64,000 nt of DNA from Notospermus geniculatus (taxonomy: Eukaryota > Nemertea > Pilidiophora > Heteronemertea > Lineidae): the NCBI GenBank assembly GCA_002633025.1, contig NMRB01002109.1, positions 6,166 to 70,165 on the forward strand. The letters run 5' to 3'. Below the pieces are notes generated by a model, which saw nothing but the letters and a program-made list of their open reading frames with translations, was not told the DNA's origin and searched no databases. Position 1 is the first letter of the stretch. Each line of letters starts with the position of its first letter. Of this stretch, positions 34,607 through 45,554 are shown piece by piece. Position numbers and translations under genes: made by a program.

Positions 34607-34760
34607 TAATAGGGAGCTTAAGAAAGCAAATGATAAAATTTAACTTTATGACAGCGTTGTTTTTTTGTACCGAAAATGCAATCTGGTAAATTCGCAGTAT
34701 GAAAAGGTAATGTTGCCGTTAAGTTAACCTTTATCGTTTGATTTCCTAAACTCCCTAATG
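34607..34760. mobile_element. Small MITE with AAT flanks
   Basis: AGGGAGCTTAAGAAAGCAAA is mirrored by GTTTGATTTCCTAAACTCCCT, with AAT on each side. The ends resemble the nested element at 8567-8685. Confidence 0.6.
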
Positions 34761-35000
34761 CCTGTTACCCAGAACGCTCAAATGTGCTATGTGGCTCCCT
34801 CTAGGTGACCTTTATGTGCATGTGGATTTTTGGCCCGATCGGACATCCAATATGGCCACCGGGTGGCATAACCCAAAAATCATTGAAGTCCTGCAACTTG
34901 GGAATGGCTTGATCCAGATTGCTCAAAACTGACATGTACATGTGCCTCTCTCTGTCATTACACCACGGGTGAGCACATGGTCCATAGACCATTTCATTTT
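34760..35000 (+). repeat. Single-unit copy of the 9.6-10.6 kb repeat
   Basis: CGATCGGACATCCAATATGG, then GGTGAGCACATGGTCCATAG, match the 145-bp repeat unit and the terminal part of the element at 9566-10640. Confidence 0.75.
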
Positions 35001-35165
35001 CTTTCACGTACGTTTTCTGTGTTTGTAAGTAGTCTTGCCCCGCTATTATTTTTGCTTTCCCCTGCCCAAAACCGCAGCATCTCCACTCTCGCCGCATGAT
35101 CTGACACCACAAAACGTCACTTCGATAACCCTGTCGCCATCAGGCTGCTATATGGCCAAACACGT

Positions 35166-35220
35166 AGACACCTCTCCTCACACTCGACAGCTATAGTAAA
35201 GCTGTTGTGTGTGAGGAGAG
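35166..35220. repeat. Isolated 23-bp-stem hairpin
   Basis: ACCTCTCCTCACAC ... ACAGCT, a 7-nt loop, and AGCTGT ... GTGTGAGGAGAGGT form a near-perfect hairpin. It is shorter than a typical animal pre-miRNA. Confidence 0.5.
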
Positions 35221-35489
35221 GTCCACACTGCCCACTTCCAACATGATCCCCAACCAACACCAATCCACCGCCCCCTGTTCCCATCATTCTGGGTGCCCAT
35301 ACTGAGAACTATTCTATGCGTGGAAGAAATTCACAGATATATCTAGGCCTGCTTATCCATCCAGTCAAAGCCTCAGTACTGTACTTTGTTTGGAAGAAGT
35401 TAGTATGTGCCGAGCTGGATACCGATAAGTTCTTTGCGTGGAAGAAGTTCAAAGATAACTAGGCCTACTTGTCCTTCCAGTGCCACCTA

Positions 35490-36643
35490 CACAGAAAAAA
35501 ATAATTGTTTCAATTTGAGATAAAAAAGCATCTCCGAGCTTTGCCAATAATAGGAGATCATAATTTGTCTCTTTTACTGAGTAATTCCCTACTCAGAATG
35601 AGATAATCTATCTGTCTCAGTTTGAGAAGGTCTTTTACTCAAATTGAAGCATGGAAGTATAATACTTCCATGATTGGAGACAGGGATTTGTCTCCAGTTG
35701 AGAGAATTTAGTCTCCTATTATTGGCAAAGCTCGGAGATGCGTTTTTATCTCTAACTGAGAAGCCTCCTGCTGTACGAATGAGTGAAGAGATACAGAAAA
35801 ATATGTCAATTACAAAACAAACACGCATTGATAAAACAACTACATGTACTGTGTTGTTCACAAAAATTACATCTATGTAGCGATCACTGGCATGTTTCTG
35901 TGAAGCCAAGCGGTATGCACTACATCTCTGATGGGGAAGTCGAGACTCTGTTTCTCAAAACAGATGTCATTGTATACATGCTCTATGCACTGCACATGCA
36001 TGCACCATGCATGCAGGCCTAGGCAAACAGCACGGTGAAGAAAACTAGGCCTAACTGACTTGTGTGTACAGACAGCAACAGATTCTTCATGAGACACAAC
36101 TCTGCATTAGAAATGACTTACTGATGTCAAACATCCGCGAAAATATGGAGAAATTTGGAAAATGGTAAACGGTAGCACTTCTGCACGTCCATAATCGTTA
36201 TTCAAATCGAGATTCAGCATGTCTCAAAATGAAATGCGAGCTACAGCAGCCAAGACACACGACATCTCCGATTGAGAACCCAACGTCTCAATGCCATTGC
36301 AGAAATCGATCTCATCTCAAAGTGAGATCAACATTTTTTCTGTGACTCAATACGAGATGTCACTGCTGCGATACAATGAACATTTTTCTCAAACTGAGAC
36401 AGGCGTTACTCTACGCCTCATTTTGAGATGGATTTTATCTCCTACTGAGATGATCTATTTTACTGAATGAAGGGAAAGAATTGATTATTATCTCAAAGTG
36501 ATGCATATTGTGTCTCACGACTTGCAATAGATGAACATAGTTTCATGAGGAGGAGATGAACTCTCAGAATGAGACAAATAATCTACTCAAAACCGGTACT
36601 AGACGATATAAGTCTCAGTTCGAAACAATTATTTTTTTCTGTG
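35490..36643. mobile_element. 1.15-kb TA-flanked element built of GAGA/TCTC palindromes
   Basis: CACAGAAAAAAATAATTGTT is mirrored by AACAATTATTTTTTTCTGTG, with TA on both sides. The interior is dense in GAGAT/ATCTC and GAGAC/GTCTC pairs, with a large inner palindrome around GGAGATCAT ... CTCCGAGCTTTGCCAATAA. No coding capacity. Confidence 0.8.
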
Positions 36644-36649
36644 TAAGTA

Positions 36650-37860
36650 CGATACTTAGTTCACCCTGTGCATATTCAGACTTACATGAGATATCCCGTT
36701 GTGGACACAACTCATTGGGCCTGCCATCGGCCGGATGTCACTACATATGGATTATGATCCCTTAAATCCTGTCTCTTCCTTCACAATGCTATGCTGTAAA
36801 TCATGAAAGTTTCCTGAGTGCATTTCCTTTGTCCAGTTGTTGACCTCTTTCTCCTTCATAAAAGAAAAGATCGACGATGTACGTACAAAACTTCCTTTGT
36901 CTCAAGTGTCCAATAAAGATATGCTACTAACTCAAGAGTTCTTTATTATGAAGTGCAGCACCTTAACATTATTCTGAGGGCGTGGATTTACTATTTTCAC
37001 TGAGTTCAGGTAAAGACTCGGCTGATCCTCTCTTGACCTTCACGCAAGCAAACCACATTCAGCGTTCAACGGATTTCCCCGGTCCCAAAAACAGCAACCA
37101 ATCACGGCAAAGCTTTCACCGACCCACGTGCATGACGTGTTCCCAGTAATGACGTTGACCAATCAAAATGTGATGAAATGACATTTTGATATTTTTTCTT
37201 CCGTGAACGATGAAGAAACGAGGCTTCTGATTAGGCCCACGAGAAAATCCCAAAGCGTTGAACACGGAATCTGGCTGCTTGCTGCAGATTGTAGGAAGAG
37301 GTTAGCCGATTTCTACACGATGCATTATGCAGAATGGGATTTACTGAAGTTCTCCCGCTGATACCTTGCGAGAAGGTATTTTTGCAACTCTACCGGGACG
37401 TATACACGCAGAAAAATACATAATTACACGATTTACAATGCTAATTTCATGATATTTGTGATGTCATGATTATAGATAATAAGAAAATCCATAAACAGAT
37501 GTCATGAAAAAAAGAGACAAAGGAGCTGCAACCTCCACACGCCAATGGGGAGCACTGGCTGAAGTATGGCATCAGTAGAAGATGAATAGATAAGAATGAG
37601 ACAAGCCTTCCGGCTTCGGATGGGTCACGTGGGTGGATCGTGAGCTGATGAAGGGATATAAGGAGTTATGGGGGGGGGGGCACTTGACTGCCAGATACAA
37701 GAGCTCAATCCATACGGGATGTCTCTTCCTTATACACCGTGCCATAGCCAGCACAGGGATCTAACGCGAAAGTTGTAAACCCTCCAGGGCCGGCGCGGCC
37801 ACTTTTCCATTGAGGCGGTACACCATCAATGGGCACCTACATACAAAGCGAGAGCAAGGC
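36650..37860. other. Intergenic, no gene recognised
   Basis: Mixed-composition sequence with one G-run near 37670. No frame has protein-like features. Confidence 0.4.
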
Positions 37861-37861
37861 C

Positions 37862-38165
37862 ACCGTATCTAGCTTTTTTCACTAGGGAGGCATTTTAAGC
37901 AGATAAGCTCAACGGACGTGGGCTTCGCCTTCCAGCATGTCGCCGAAGAGGCCGGTTTTGTGGGGGGGGTCTGGGGGGCCTCCCCCAGGAAAATTTTGAA
38001 AATTAGAAGCTCTGAGATGTGATTTTAGGTCAATTTCCTGCACCCTGAGACACGAACAATAATGATCTTTTTTCCCATTTGATTTTGCTGAAAAAGATGT
38101 TTTTGAACGATTGCCCTGGGCGGGGGGCGTGTGCCCCCCCCCCCATCCCTATGCTAGGTACGGGT
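37862..38165. repeat. Dispersed repeat, copy 2
   Basis: Matches 2098-2350, from ATCTAGCTTTTTTCACTAGG to CCCTATGCTAGGTACGGG, with an internal insertion near 37895-37950. Confidence 0.7.
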
Positions 38166-39077
38166 CTGGAGAGATTACGTTAAGTATAATTTCAAAGCAC
38201 AACGAACCAAAATGCCCTGCTCCCCGAGAAAATTTTAATTCTGAAGTACCGGAAACGCGATTTCCTGGCATCTGGGCGGGGGTCGATGGACATAGGCTAA
38301 CACTTGGAGGGGCGTGCAAAGTGCCCTTTTGGAATTTGCGTGCCCTTTTCAAAAGAGCATCCCAACCAAAAAGAGCACATCACCCACAATTATTGAGGGC
38401 GTAAATACCCCTACCACCCTCCGGCCGCGCCGGCCCTGCCCTCATCAGGATTGTTATTTGTATTGCACAAACACTCCACTCAACAATCAGCCTCATAATG
38501 CCACGATGACCCAGATTCGTGGTATAGGCTAACATTAGCCCCAACTGTATATCTGCTTATCACTGAGTCACTGGTAGGTCATAGGCATTTTTTTAGACTG
38601 GTCAAAATAGACCCTACACCTGTCTTAGTGAACTTGGCGTTCATTGGAGGAAAATCCAAGGGTATGTTCATTTGTTCTGCCTGCCATATCCCACAATGCA
38701 TCACAGCCCGATAAACTTATCAGCATTGGTTTTACACAGGAAATGATTTTCGACTTCGTTTACTTACTAAACGAACTTAACTGCAGGTGAGAAACGGGTG
38801 AAGAGATTACTTGACTAAGACGATAGCCCCCCTCAGGGTGCAATTTTATGGTTCTTTGAAGGCACTAGCGTCCGCCAAACGTCCCAACATTTTTCCATCG
38901 TCGACCACTCTTGGCCCACGCTATTTACACAAACATGTACGGTGATGCATATCAAACCATGACCAACTGATCTTCATGAAACCGCCAAGGAAAACCGTCT
39001 TACTGCACTCACACTGAACGTTCTCAGCTCATTATCTGCTGGACACGAGAAAATGACCCACACAAACCATAACATCA

Positions 39078-39379
39078 ACAAGAGGCCCATGGGCCTTGCG
39101 CTCAGCTGACTATGACTTGGCAACTCAAGAGGTTGACAGGGGAAAAGTGAGACAAGTACGAATATTTCACCTTTTAATGGCGAGCAAGCAAATATTGAAG
39201 ATCTCAAGTTATGGGGCAGAATGTGAAATCCAAAATGGCCACCTGCTGGCCAAATTGGTTTTGGAGTAGGCACACCTAAAATAGGTCAGTTCAAACTACA
39301 CTACCTTTAGTTGGATCCCAAACATGGCAACCTTGGTTCAATTAATCTTTAAGTAGGTCACTAGGTCATGGAAGTAGGT
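39078..39379 (+). mobile_element. Left end of the AAGAGGCCCATGGGCC element
   Basis: It matches 18788-19130 (GCGCTCAGCTGACTATGAC, then AAGATCTCAAGTTATGG) and runs into the assembly gap. Confidence 0.7.
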
Positions 39380-39861
39380 NNNNNNNNNNNNNNNNNNNNN
39401 NNNNNNNNNNNNNNNNNNNNNNNNNNNNNNNNNNNNNNNNNNNNNNNNNNNNNNNNNNNNNNNNNNNNNNNNNNNNNNNNNNNNNNNNNNNNNNNNNNNN
39501 NNNNNNNNNNNNNNNNNNNNNNNNNNNNNNNNNNNNNNNNNNNNNNNNNNNNNNNNNNNNNNNNNNNNNNNNNNNNNNNNNNNNNNNNNNNNNNNNNNNN
39601 NNNNNNNNNNNNNNNNNNNNNNNNNNNNNNNNNNNNNNNNNNNNNNNNNNNNNNNNNNNNNNNNNNNNNNNNNNNNNNNNNNNNNNNNNNNNNNNNNNNN
39701 NNNNNNNNNNNNNNNNNNNNNNNNNNNNNNNNNNNNNNNNNNNNNNNNNNNNNNNNNNNNNNNNNNNNNNNNNNNNNNNNNNNNNNNNNNNNNNNNNNNN
39801 NNNNNNNNNNNNNNNNNNNNNNNNNNNNNNNNNNNNNNNNNNNNNNNNNNNNNNNNNNNNN
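39380..39861. other. Assembly gap (482 N)
   Basis: Run of N. Translated frames across it are meaningless. Confidence 1.
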
Positions 39862-40060
39862 GCCAATGGTCAATGTCGTCTTGGTTTCATTTGAATATGT
39901 TAATAAACAACGGAGATATTCGAGAAAAACCGAAGATTGCCGAAGATTCCCGAGTGATTCCGAACATTGCCGAGTACTCCCGAGTGATCATCCGCGACTT
40001 TGCACCCCTAGCGGAGGAATTTGGAACTAAGATAAGCGAGATACGCCCCTATTGAGTTCA
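39862..40060 (+). repeat. Dispersed repeat, copy 1 (copy 2 at 50318)
   Basis: GTCGTCTTGGTTTCATTTGA through GATAAGCGAGATACGCCCC is nearly identical to 50318-50515. A diverged third copy is at 52755-52885. Confidence 0.8.
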
Positions 40061-40138
40061 TGACGCCCTCTATTGCCTTCATTTCAGGTCAAGGTCACTT
40101 CCGGGGTCAAAGGTCAAGGTCATTTTTGCAGTGGTGCC

Positions 40139-40412
40139 GCCTGGGTCTTAGTTTTGTACTGTGGGGGTCTTACTTTTATAACAGGGTGTTAGTTTTGTAC
40201 TGTGGGGGTCTTGCTTTTATAACAGTGTCTTACTTTTGTAGTCTGGGGGGTCTTACTTTTATAACAGGGTCTTAGTTTTGTACTGTGGGGTCTTTCTTTT
40301 ATAACAGGGTCTTACTTTTGTACAGTGGGGGTCTTACGTCTATAACAGGGTCTTACTTTTATACAGTGGGTCTTACTTTTGTAGGTCTTGGGTCTTAGGT
40401 CTTAGTTTTGTA
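40139..40412 (+). repeat. Minisatellite GGGTCTTACTTTTATAACA
   Basis: About eight irregular units alternate GGGTCTTACTTTTATAACAG and GTCTTAGTTTTGTACTGTGG. The region is low-complexity and non-coding. Confidence 0.8.
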
Positions 40413-40739
40413 GACACCCTATCTCCCCATTCCCGAATTATAGTCGGTAAAGCATTAATTTTCCAGCCCTTCCCAGCAATAATCCCACTGTACGGCTATT
40501 TGCCGGAAATGTCCCAAGGCGTCAAACTTGCCATGCAAAGAGAAAATTCGTGAAAATGACGAAATGCACTCAGGATGATATTTTATAAATCTTGCACGAT
40601 ATCCTTTGATTTGGTGCAATCTTTCATTTAAATTCTTGCGGCGTATTTTTTTACGTTTTGGAGGTATGTCGGAAATGCGACAATTATCATCCAGGTGGTG
40701 GAGATCGATGATGTTGATAGGAGCCATCCATTGTCCATC

Positions 40740-42225
40740 ATCCACCGTCCATCTAGTCCGGCAGCAGATGGAGTGAACCGTGCAATGCGGTCTATAGAAG
40801 ATTTTTTTGTTTGATTTAAGAGACTTGAATATGTAGTTTTAGAATCTGCCTGATGACACATTGGCATCCTTGGGCAATCTTAGTTATTTCGGTTTCCATG
40901 GCAACGGGAATGTAAAAACCGTGAAATTTGTTTAATGCCGAATTTTTTTTACTCAGGTGTGCTAATGTTTCAGTTTGAAGGTGGAGCCATATCTCATATT
41001 ATGCCCGCTAACTTCTTGGCATGTTGCCAATAAATAAAAAGATCAAGGTCATTGGATAAAGTCAAGGTCATTTCAGAATTTTCGTTTTTTTTCAACGAAA
41101 AATTACTCCAGTAAATCTAGGAATTAACCGGGAACAAATTGCAAAAGAAGGATTTTTTTGGTTTTGAATCTTTTATTAGGTCACCGTGGGCATCATATCC
41201 AAAATAGGACAAAATCGGACTGCGGGAACCCACTTAATTTGCATATTCAATTTTGTGAACTGACTTCAACGTTGGACGCCGACGGACTCAACAACTGAGC
41301 TCTGTACAGGAGAGTGAGACCCGATGTACAGCTAACTTTGTAACGGTTGGAATTCAACCCCATAAATGTATTACTAACAGATAGAAATATGGTGTCTCGG
41401 AACCAGACAAACACATTCTCAATTGTTTTTAGTCCTTATGTACTGAGAGACGACGCTTTTTATATAAATTAACACAAAAATGGGTCAAAATGCATAAAAC
41501 GTCAATTTCAATTAGGTAGCTGCTTAAAACTTCCAAAGAATAGGCTTATTTGATTCCGAGGTACCATATTTCTATCTGTTGGTAATACATTTATGAGGTT
41601 TAAATCCAACCGTTACAAAGTTAGCTGTACATCAGGTCTCACTTTCCTGTACAAAGCTCAGTTACTGCATCCGTCGGCGTCCAACGTTGAAGTCAGTTCA
41701 CAAAACTGAATATGCAAATTAAGTGGGTTCCCGCAGTCCGATTTTGTCAGATTTTGGATATGATGCCCAATGTGACCTAATAAAAGATTTAAAAGCAAAA
41801 AACCTTCTTAAATTGCAATTTATTCCCGGTTAATTCTTACACCTACTGGACTAATTTTTCGTTGAAAAAAAAATTATACATTCTGAAATGGCCTTGGCCT
41901 TATCCAATGACCTTGATCTTTTTATTTATTGGCAGCATGCCAAGAAGTTAGCAGGCATAATATGAGATATGGCTCCACCTTTAAACTGAAACATTGGCAC
42001 ACCTGGGTAAAAAATATTCGGCATTTAAACAAATTTCACGGTTTTTACTTCCCGTTGCCATGGAAACCGAAATAACTAAGATTGCCCAAGGATGCCAATG
42101 TATCATCAGGCAGATTCTAAAACTACATATTCAACTCTCTTATATTCAACAAAAAAATCTTCTATAGACCATATTGCACGGTTCAGTCAAAAAACGGGGT
42201 TTCGCTGCCGAACTAATCGTCCAGG
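40740..42225. mobile_element. 1.5-kb near-perfect foldback
   Basis: Left-arm landmarks (GAACCGTGCAATGCGGTC, then ATGTAGTTTTAGAATCTGCC) recur as reverse complements at the right end near 42103-42185. Arms of about 600-700 bp meet near 41480, with interior pairs such as CAACCGTTACAAAGTTAGCT. The outer ends (GGACGATT ... TTTTTCGAATACCC) tie it to the family at 26845 and 49405. Frames at 40628 and 42092 are mirror images of one arm. Confidence 0.8.
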
Positions 42226-42589
42226 TTTTTCGAATACCCAGAAGAAAGGGATAAGTAAGCCTAATACATGTACCAAACTTGGCGGCCACCTGCCACTCAT
42301 GTTGGTAAAAGTATTGGTAGTAAAGGGAAGCTATGGGGTTATCAAAAATCAGCATGATTTTGGAGTGTACAGGTGCAGCTCCTTTGTATCTTATTTTCTT
42401 TGTATTTTATTTTCAGCGGAAATTGCCTTCTTAGAGAAAGCATTTGAGGAATCGTTTGTCTACAGTATACAGATAAGCTGCCATATCTACAGGATAGATT
42501 GGCTACAGCTACTTGAGACATTACCATATCATCTTGAGATGCATTAATTTATTTCGTTTCGGCTCTGAGCATTTGAGGCTTTTAATCTC

Positions 42590-42712
42590 AATTTGGGATT
42601 TAGTCTGGAGATAGGATTGAATCAACTCGAGATAAAAATATCGACTTTTACAGACGAGAGTTCAACACATTTTTATCTCAGGTTGAGATGGATATTTCTT
42701 TTGTGTGATGTT
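42590..42712. repeat. Fragment of a GAGAT-palindrome element at the GPCR 3' end
   Basis: ATCTCAGGTTGAGAT and CTCGAGATAAAAATA, with an edge CTTTTGTGTGA, resemble the 35490-36643 family. It overlaps the last roughly 17 codons of the minus-strand receptor. Confidence 0.45.
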
Positions 42713-43819
42713 CAAGACGGAGCAAAATAATTTTTTCAGTGTCCTCCTAAACCTCGTCCCCGTTAAGCAATAAATGTAAAAATTGACGACATTGTTGAGA
42801 GTACTAAGAGAATAGGTGATATATAAAGCTACAATCGCCCTTGATCTATACTGAGTACCAAGTGCTGGTACATGTATAGTGATTATTATGTTTACGATTG
42901 CATTTGGAGTCTCAAGGACCATAAAGACAAGGACCACGGCTATAACCCTGATTGTTGTCGTTTTCATGTGTTCGTCAGCTTTGCCTCTCCTTGTTGTCTG
43001 CCTCATCGCTGATGACTGCTTCAAGGCTGCCAGCAGACGATAGGTGAAGAACACAAGACAAAATGTGGGGATGATTAATGTCAACAAATAGTAAAGAATT
43101 ATACCAGAGATTCTGATGTACATGTTATTTTGGAACGGGTAGAGATAATTGGGATCCCACCGTACTAAATACGAATCTGTGCAGTGGTCATAAAACCAAA
43201 ACGCCTTCCCAAAGGTCTGCATGGCAACTATTATCATTCGCGATAGAAAGGCGATTATTCCATCAATAGTTCCCATTACATGAGCGTTCTTGATCGTACA
43301 AATCGTTGTGGCTTTTAGAGGTTTACAAACAGCAATGAAGCGTTCGGCAGATACTGTAACTGTGACGTACATGGAGAAACCCTTTGCAATCCAGAGAGCT
43401 GCCCATATGTAACCGAAGATCATATGTACAAAATACCTGTACGAATACAGCGCTGGTAGGTAATCTGAAAGCGTTCGTAGACTAGAAGCAAAAATTTGAC
43501 TAATGAGCAAAAGGCTGTCGGCGATAGAAAGGTACCGAAGCAGGACAGAGGTCGACGTAAACGGTCTCTCTCTCCCTAAGACGACAAAGGAAAGTCCATT
43601 ACCGATCAGACCAAATAATACAAAAAGGAACATCAGTGGCACTCGAAGGAAAAAGTAGACAATGCGATATATTTCTTCGTCATCCAAAGTACGAAACGAA
43701 TATGAGCGGCATCTCACCGGCTCTGTAATAGTTGTAAGTTTATCCTCTCCTGTTGTGTTGTCAAGAGGTATGGATGCACTTGTGTAGCTCATCTTCGCCA
43801 GGAAAGTAAAGCTGCCCAT
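42662..43819 (-). CDS. Single-exon FMRFamide-receptor-like GPCR
   Basis: An intact 385-residue class A receptor frame without introns. Visible: glycosylation site N21, TM1 (about 54-82, N74 in IGNG), TM2 (92-113, D101), TM3 followed by ERF (159-161) and AVCKPLKA, TM4 (183-206), TM5 (237-262, P251), a basic loop 3, TM6 (290-314, LETP with P305), and TM7 with NFYIY (346-350) followed by CLTGTRFRRTLKKLF. This arrangement is typical of invertebrate FMRFamide/myosuppressin-type peptide receptors, which signal through G proteins at the cell surface. The ligand is not known. The annotated first Met (43817-43819) lies inside the terminal repeat of a MITE (43810-43969). Met10 (43790-43792) is the first Met outside it and is a plausible original start. 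The last residues overlap repeat sequence. It resembles the GPCR at 1050 only at family level. Confidence 0.9.
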   Translation of the reverse strand: MGSFTFLAKMSYTSASIPLDNTTGEDKLTTITEPVRCRSYSFRTLDDEEIYRIVYFFLRVPLMFLFVLFGLIGNGLSFVVLGRERPFTSTSVLLRYLSIADSLLLISQIFASSLRTLSDYLPALYSYRYFVHMIFGYIWAALWIAKGFSMYVTVTVSAERFIAVCKPLKATTICTIKNAHVMGTIDGIIAFLSRMIIVAMQTFGKAFWFYDHCTDSYLVRWDPNYLYPFQNNMYIRISGIILYYLLTLIIPTFCLVFFTYRLLAALKQSSAMRQTTRRGKADEHMKTTTIRVIAVVLVFMVLETPNAIVNIIITIHVPALGTQYRSRAIVALYITYSLSTLNNVVNFYIYCLTGTRFRRTLKKLFCSVLNITQKKYPSQPEIKMC

Positions 43820-43969
43820 ACACGATCAATATTACATGTATTGCACAATATGAGGATCACAATGGGCAATCTTATTGTCAATCTTTCTTCTAATTATCAT
43901 GCTAGAAGCATACGACCACCCATTTGGGCCCCATATTGCGCAATAATATTGCGCCGTGTATGGGCGGCT
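43810..43969. mobile_element. 160-bp PIF/Harbinger-like MITE at the GPCR 5' end
   Basis: AGCTGCCCATACACG is mirrored by CGTGTATGGGCGGCT (one mismatch). TAA lies at 43807-43809 and 43970-43972. The interior includes GCGCAATATTATTGCGC. It supplies the first ATG of the receptor and probably part of its 5' UTR or promoter region. Confidence 0.85.
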
Positions 43970-44130
43970 TAAGACGACGCTTTGACTACCCAGAGTAGCA
44001 AATTCAACGTGTTAAGCCCAATAGTATTCTGTACTTGTCAGAAACAAGAATAATATCCAGTGTTCGAAGCACTGCTGCTTTTGTTTCTTAAAGGAGCTGG
44101 ACGTCCAAGTTGTAAGCACTCACTCACTGG

Positions 44131-44967
44131 TTCTCTATCCACGCGACGCCTGCGGTCCTGCCACCTATTGTCGGAGATTTGTACTGACGTGAATATCGTG
44201 AGTGAGTTGCATTGGACCGGGCACCAGCCTAACAATCACGGGGCGCTACTGGTGCTGCCACCTTCAGGAAGGAATAAAACTAGTTTGCTGGCCACTGTTT
44301 TGTTCCATTCTACGTTGTGAGATACTTTTTCGATGTTTCACTTCTGACGAGACGAAAAGTATCTCTACTGTATGAAGAATACCGCCATCTTGGATAGACA
44401 TTCATCCGCGTTAGGAGCACTACTTAATACGTACTGCGCATGCGTAGACTGATTTCCGGGAACCATGGAAACCACTGGGAGACAACATGCAGCATCCAGC
44501 AACATAATATCATACTTTTCTTGATCTTATGTACGCATAAATCTATAGTTTTAAGTAATTCATAATATATACAATGATGAATTTTCAAAAAATATGCGTA
44601 TATCGTGTAATTCTAGACACCATCACCTGGGCACTATATTTTATCCGGCGGACGAATGGGTTTAAGTAAATCGCCGGAACTGAGGACCCAATTCCGTTTC
44701 AAGATGGCGCGTATTGTTATACAGCCGAGCCGGACTCCCGACAAATCCCGAAGTACCCGAAGGAGGCCGGGCGAGGCCGAGCCGATTGTGTTTGGTTCTC
44801 TATCCACGCGACGCCTGCGGTCCTGCCACCTATTGTCGGAGATTTGTACTGACGTGAATATCGTGAGTGAGTTGCATTGGACCGGGCACCAGTCTAACGA
44901 TCACGGGGCGCTACTGGTGCTGCCACCTTCAGGAAGGAATAAAACTAGTTTGCTGGCCACTGTTTGT
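44131..44967 (+). repeat. Near-identical 170-bp direct repeats with inverted outer ends
   Basis: GGTTCTCTATCCACGCGACG ... TAGTTTGCTGGCCACTGTTT occurs at about 44131-44301 and again at about 44795-44967 with very few differences. Outside them, AAAGGAGCTGGACGTCCAAG (44089) is mirrored by CTTGGACGTCGAGCTCCTTT (45008). It could be a small element with duplicated internal ends; not LTRs with any certainty. Confidence 0.65.
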
Positions 44968-45554
44968 AAACAAACCAGTTTGTTTACAACTTGGACGTCG
45001 AGCTCCTTTAAGATATTGCATCTCCGAATCTCAGTCCTCTGAAATATTGCAGCAGTTTTATGAAACATTACATGGCTTCTGCTCACCATTATAAGACGCT
45101 AGAGAAGAATGATAACGTTGATCTGGTCCCAAGCCTCAGCCGCTTTTCATCAGGTTTTCATGGAAGAACCACTAGAGATAGCAGTGGTGGCGTTTTCATG
45201 GAGAAATGTATCGAGATGGTCTCTGTTGAAGTGTTACGACAAGGCTGAAACACTCAAGTCACAGTCGGCACCATAGGTATACACCATCACGGCCAATGAA
45301 GCCATCAACTTCCTCGTGATTGCCGCGTTTGGAAGCAGTCACCGAAGATGACTGGCTTGTAGAAAGCCAGCCGTTAGATTTTGACTTTATGCAACACCAA
45401 CCTCAGGTGAACTGCAAATTTGCACTTTGCTGCCACTGAAATGATAGCCATTAGTGAAGTAATCCGTAAATTTAAAAAAAACAAAAAAAACGTCACCTGT
45501 ATTTATCCTTTGGTGGTGGGACATTACCATTTCAAAGCAATGCTTTCTCATCTC

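Noticed and set aside
35166-35220. Hairpin considered as a microRNA precursor
   Set aside because: About 53 nt with a 7-nt loop is shorter than typical animal precursors, and the window is full of MITE hairpins; no expression evidence.
39361-40030. Long frames across the N gap at 39380-39861
   Set aside because: Translation of N; no sequence evidence.
42092-42547. 151-codon frame beginning MPMYHQADSKTTYS
   Set aside because: Its first part mirrors the frame at 40628-40867 because both are arms of one foldback element.
44656-45042. 128-codon frame across the direct-repeat copy
   Set aside because: Its middle is identical to a second frame at 44060 because the DNA is duplicated; no domain.
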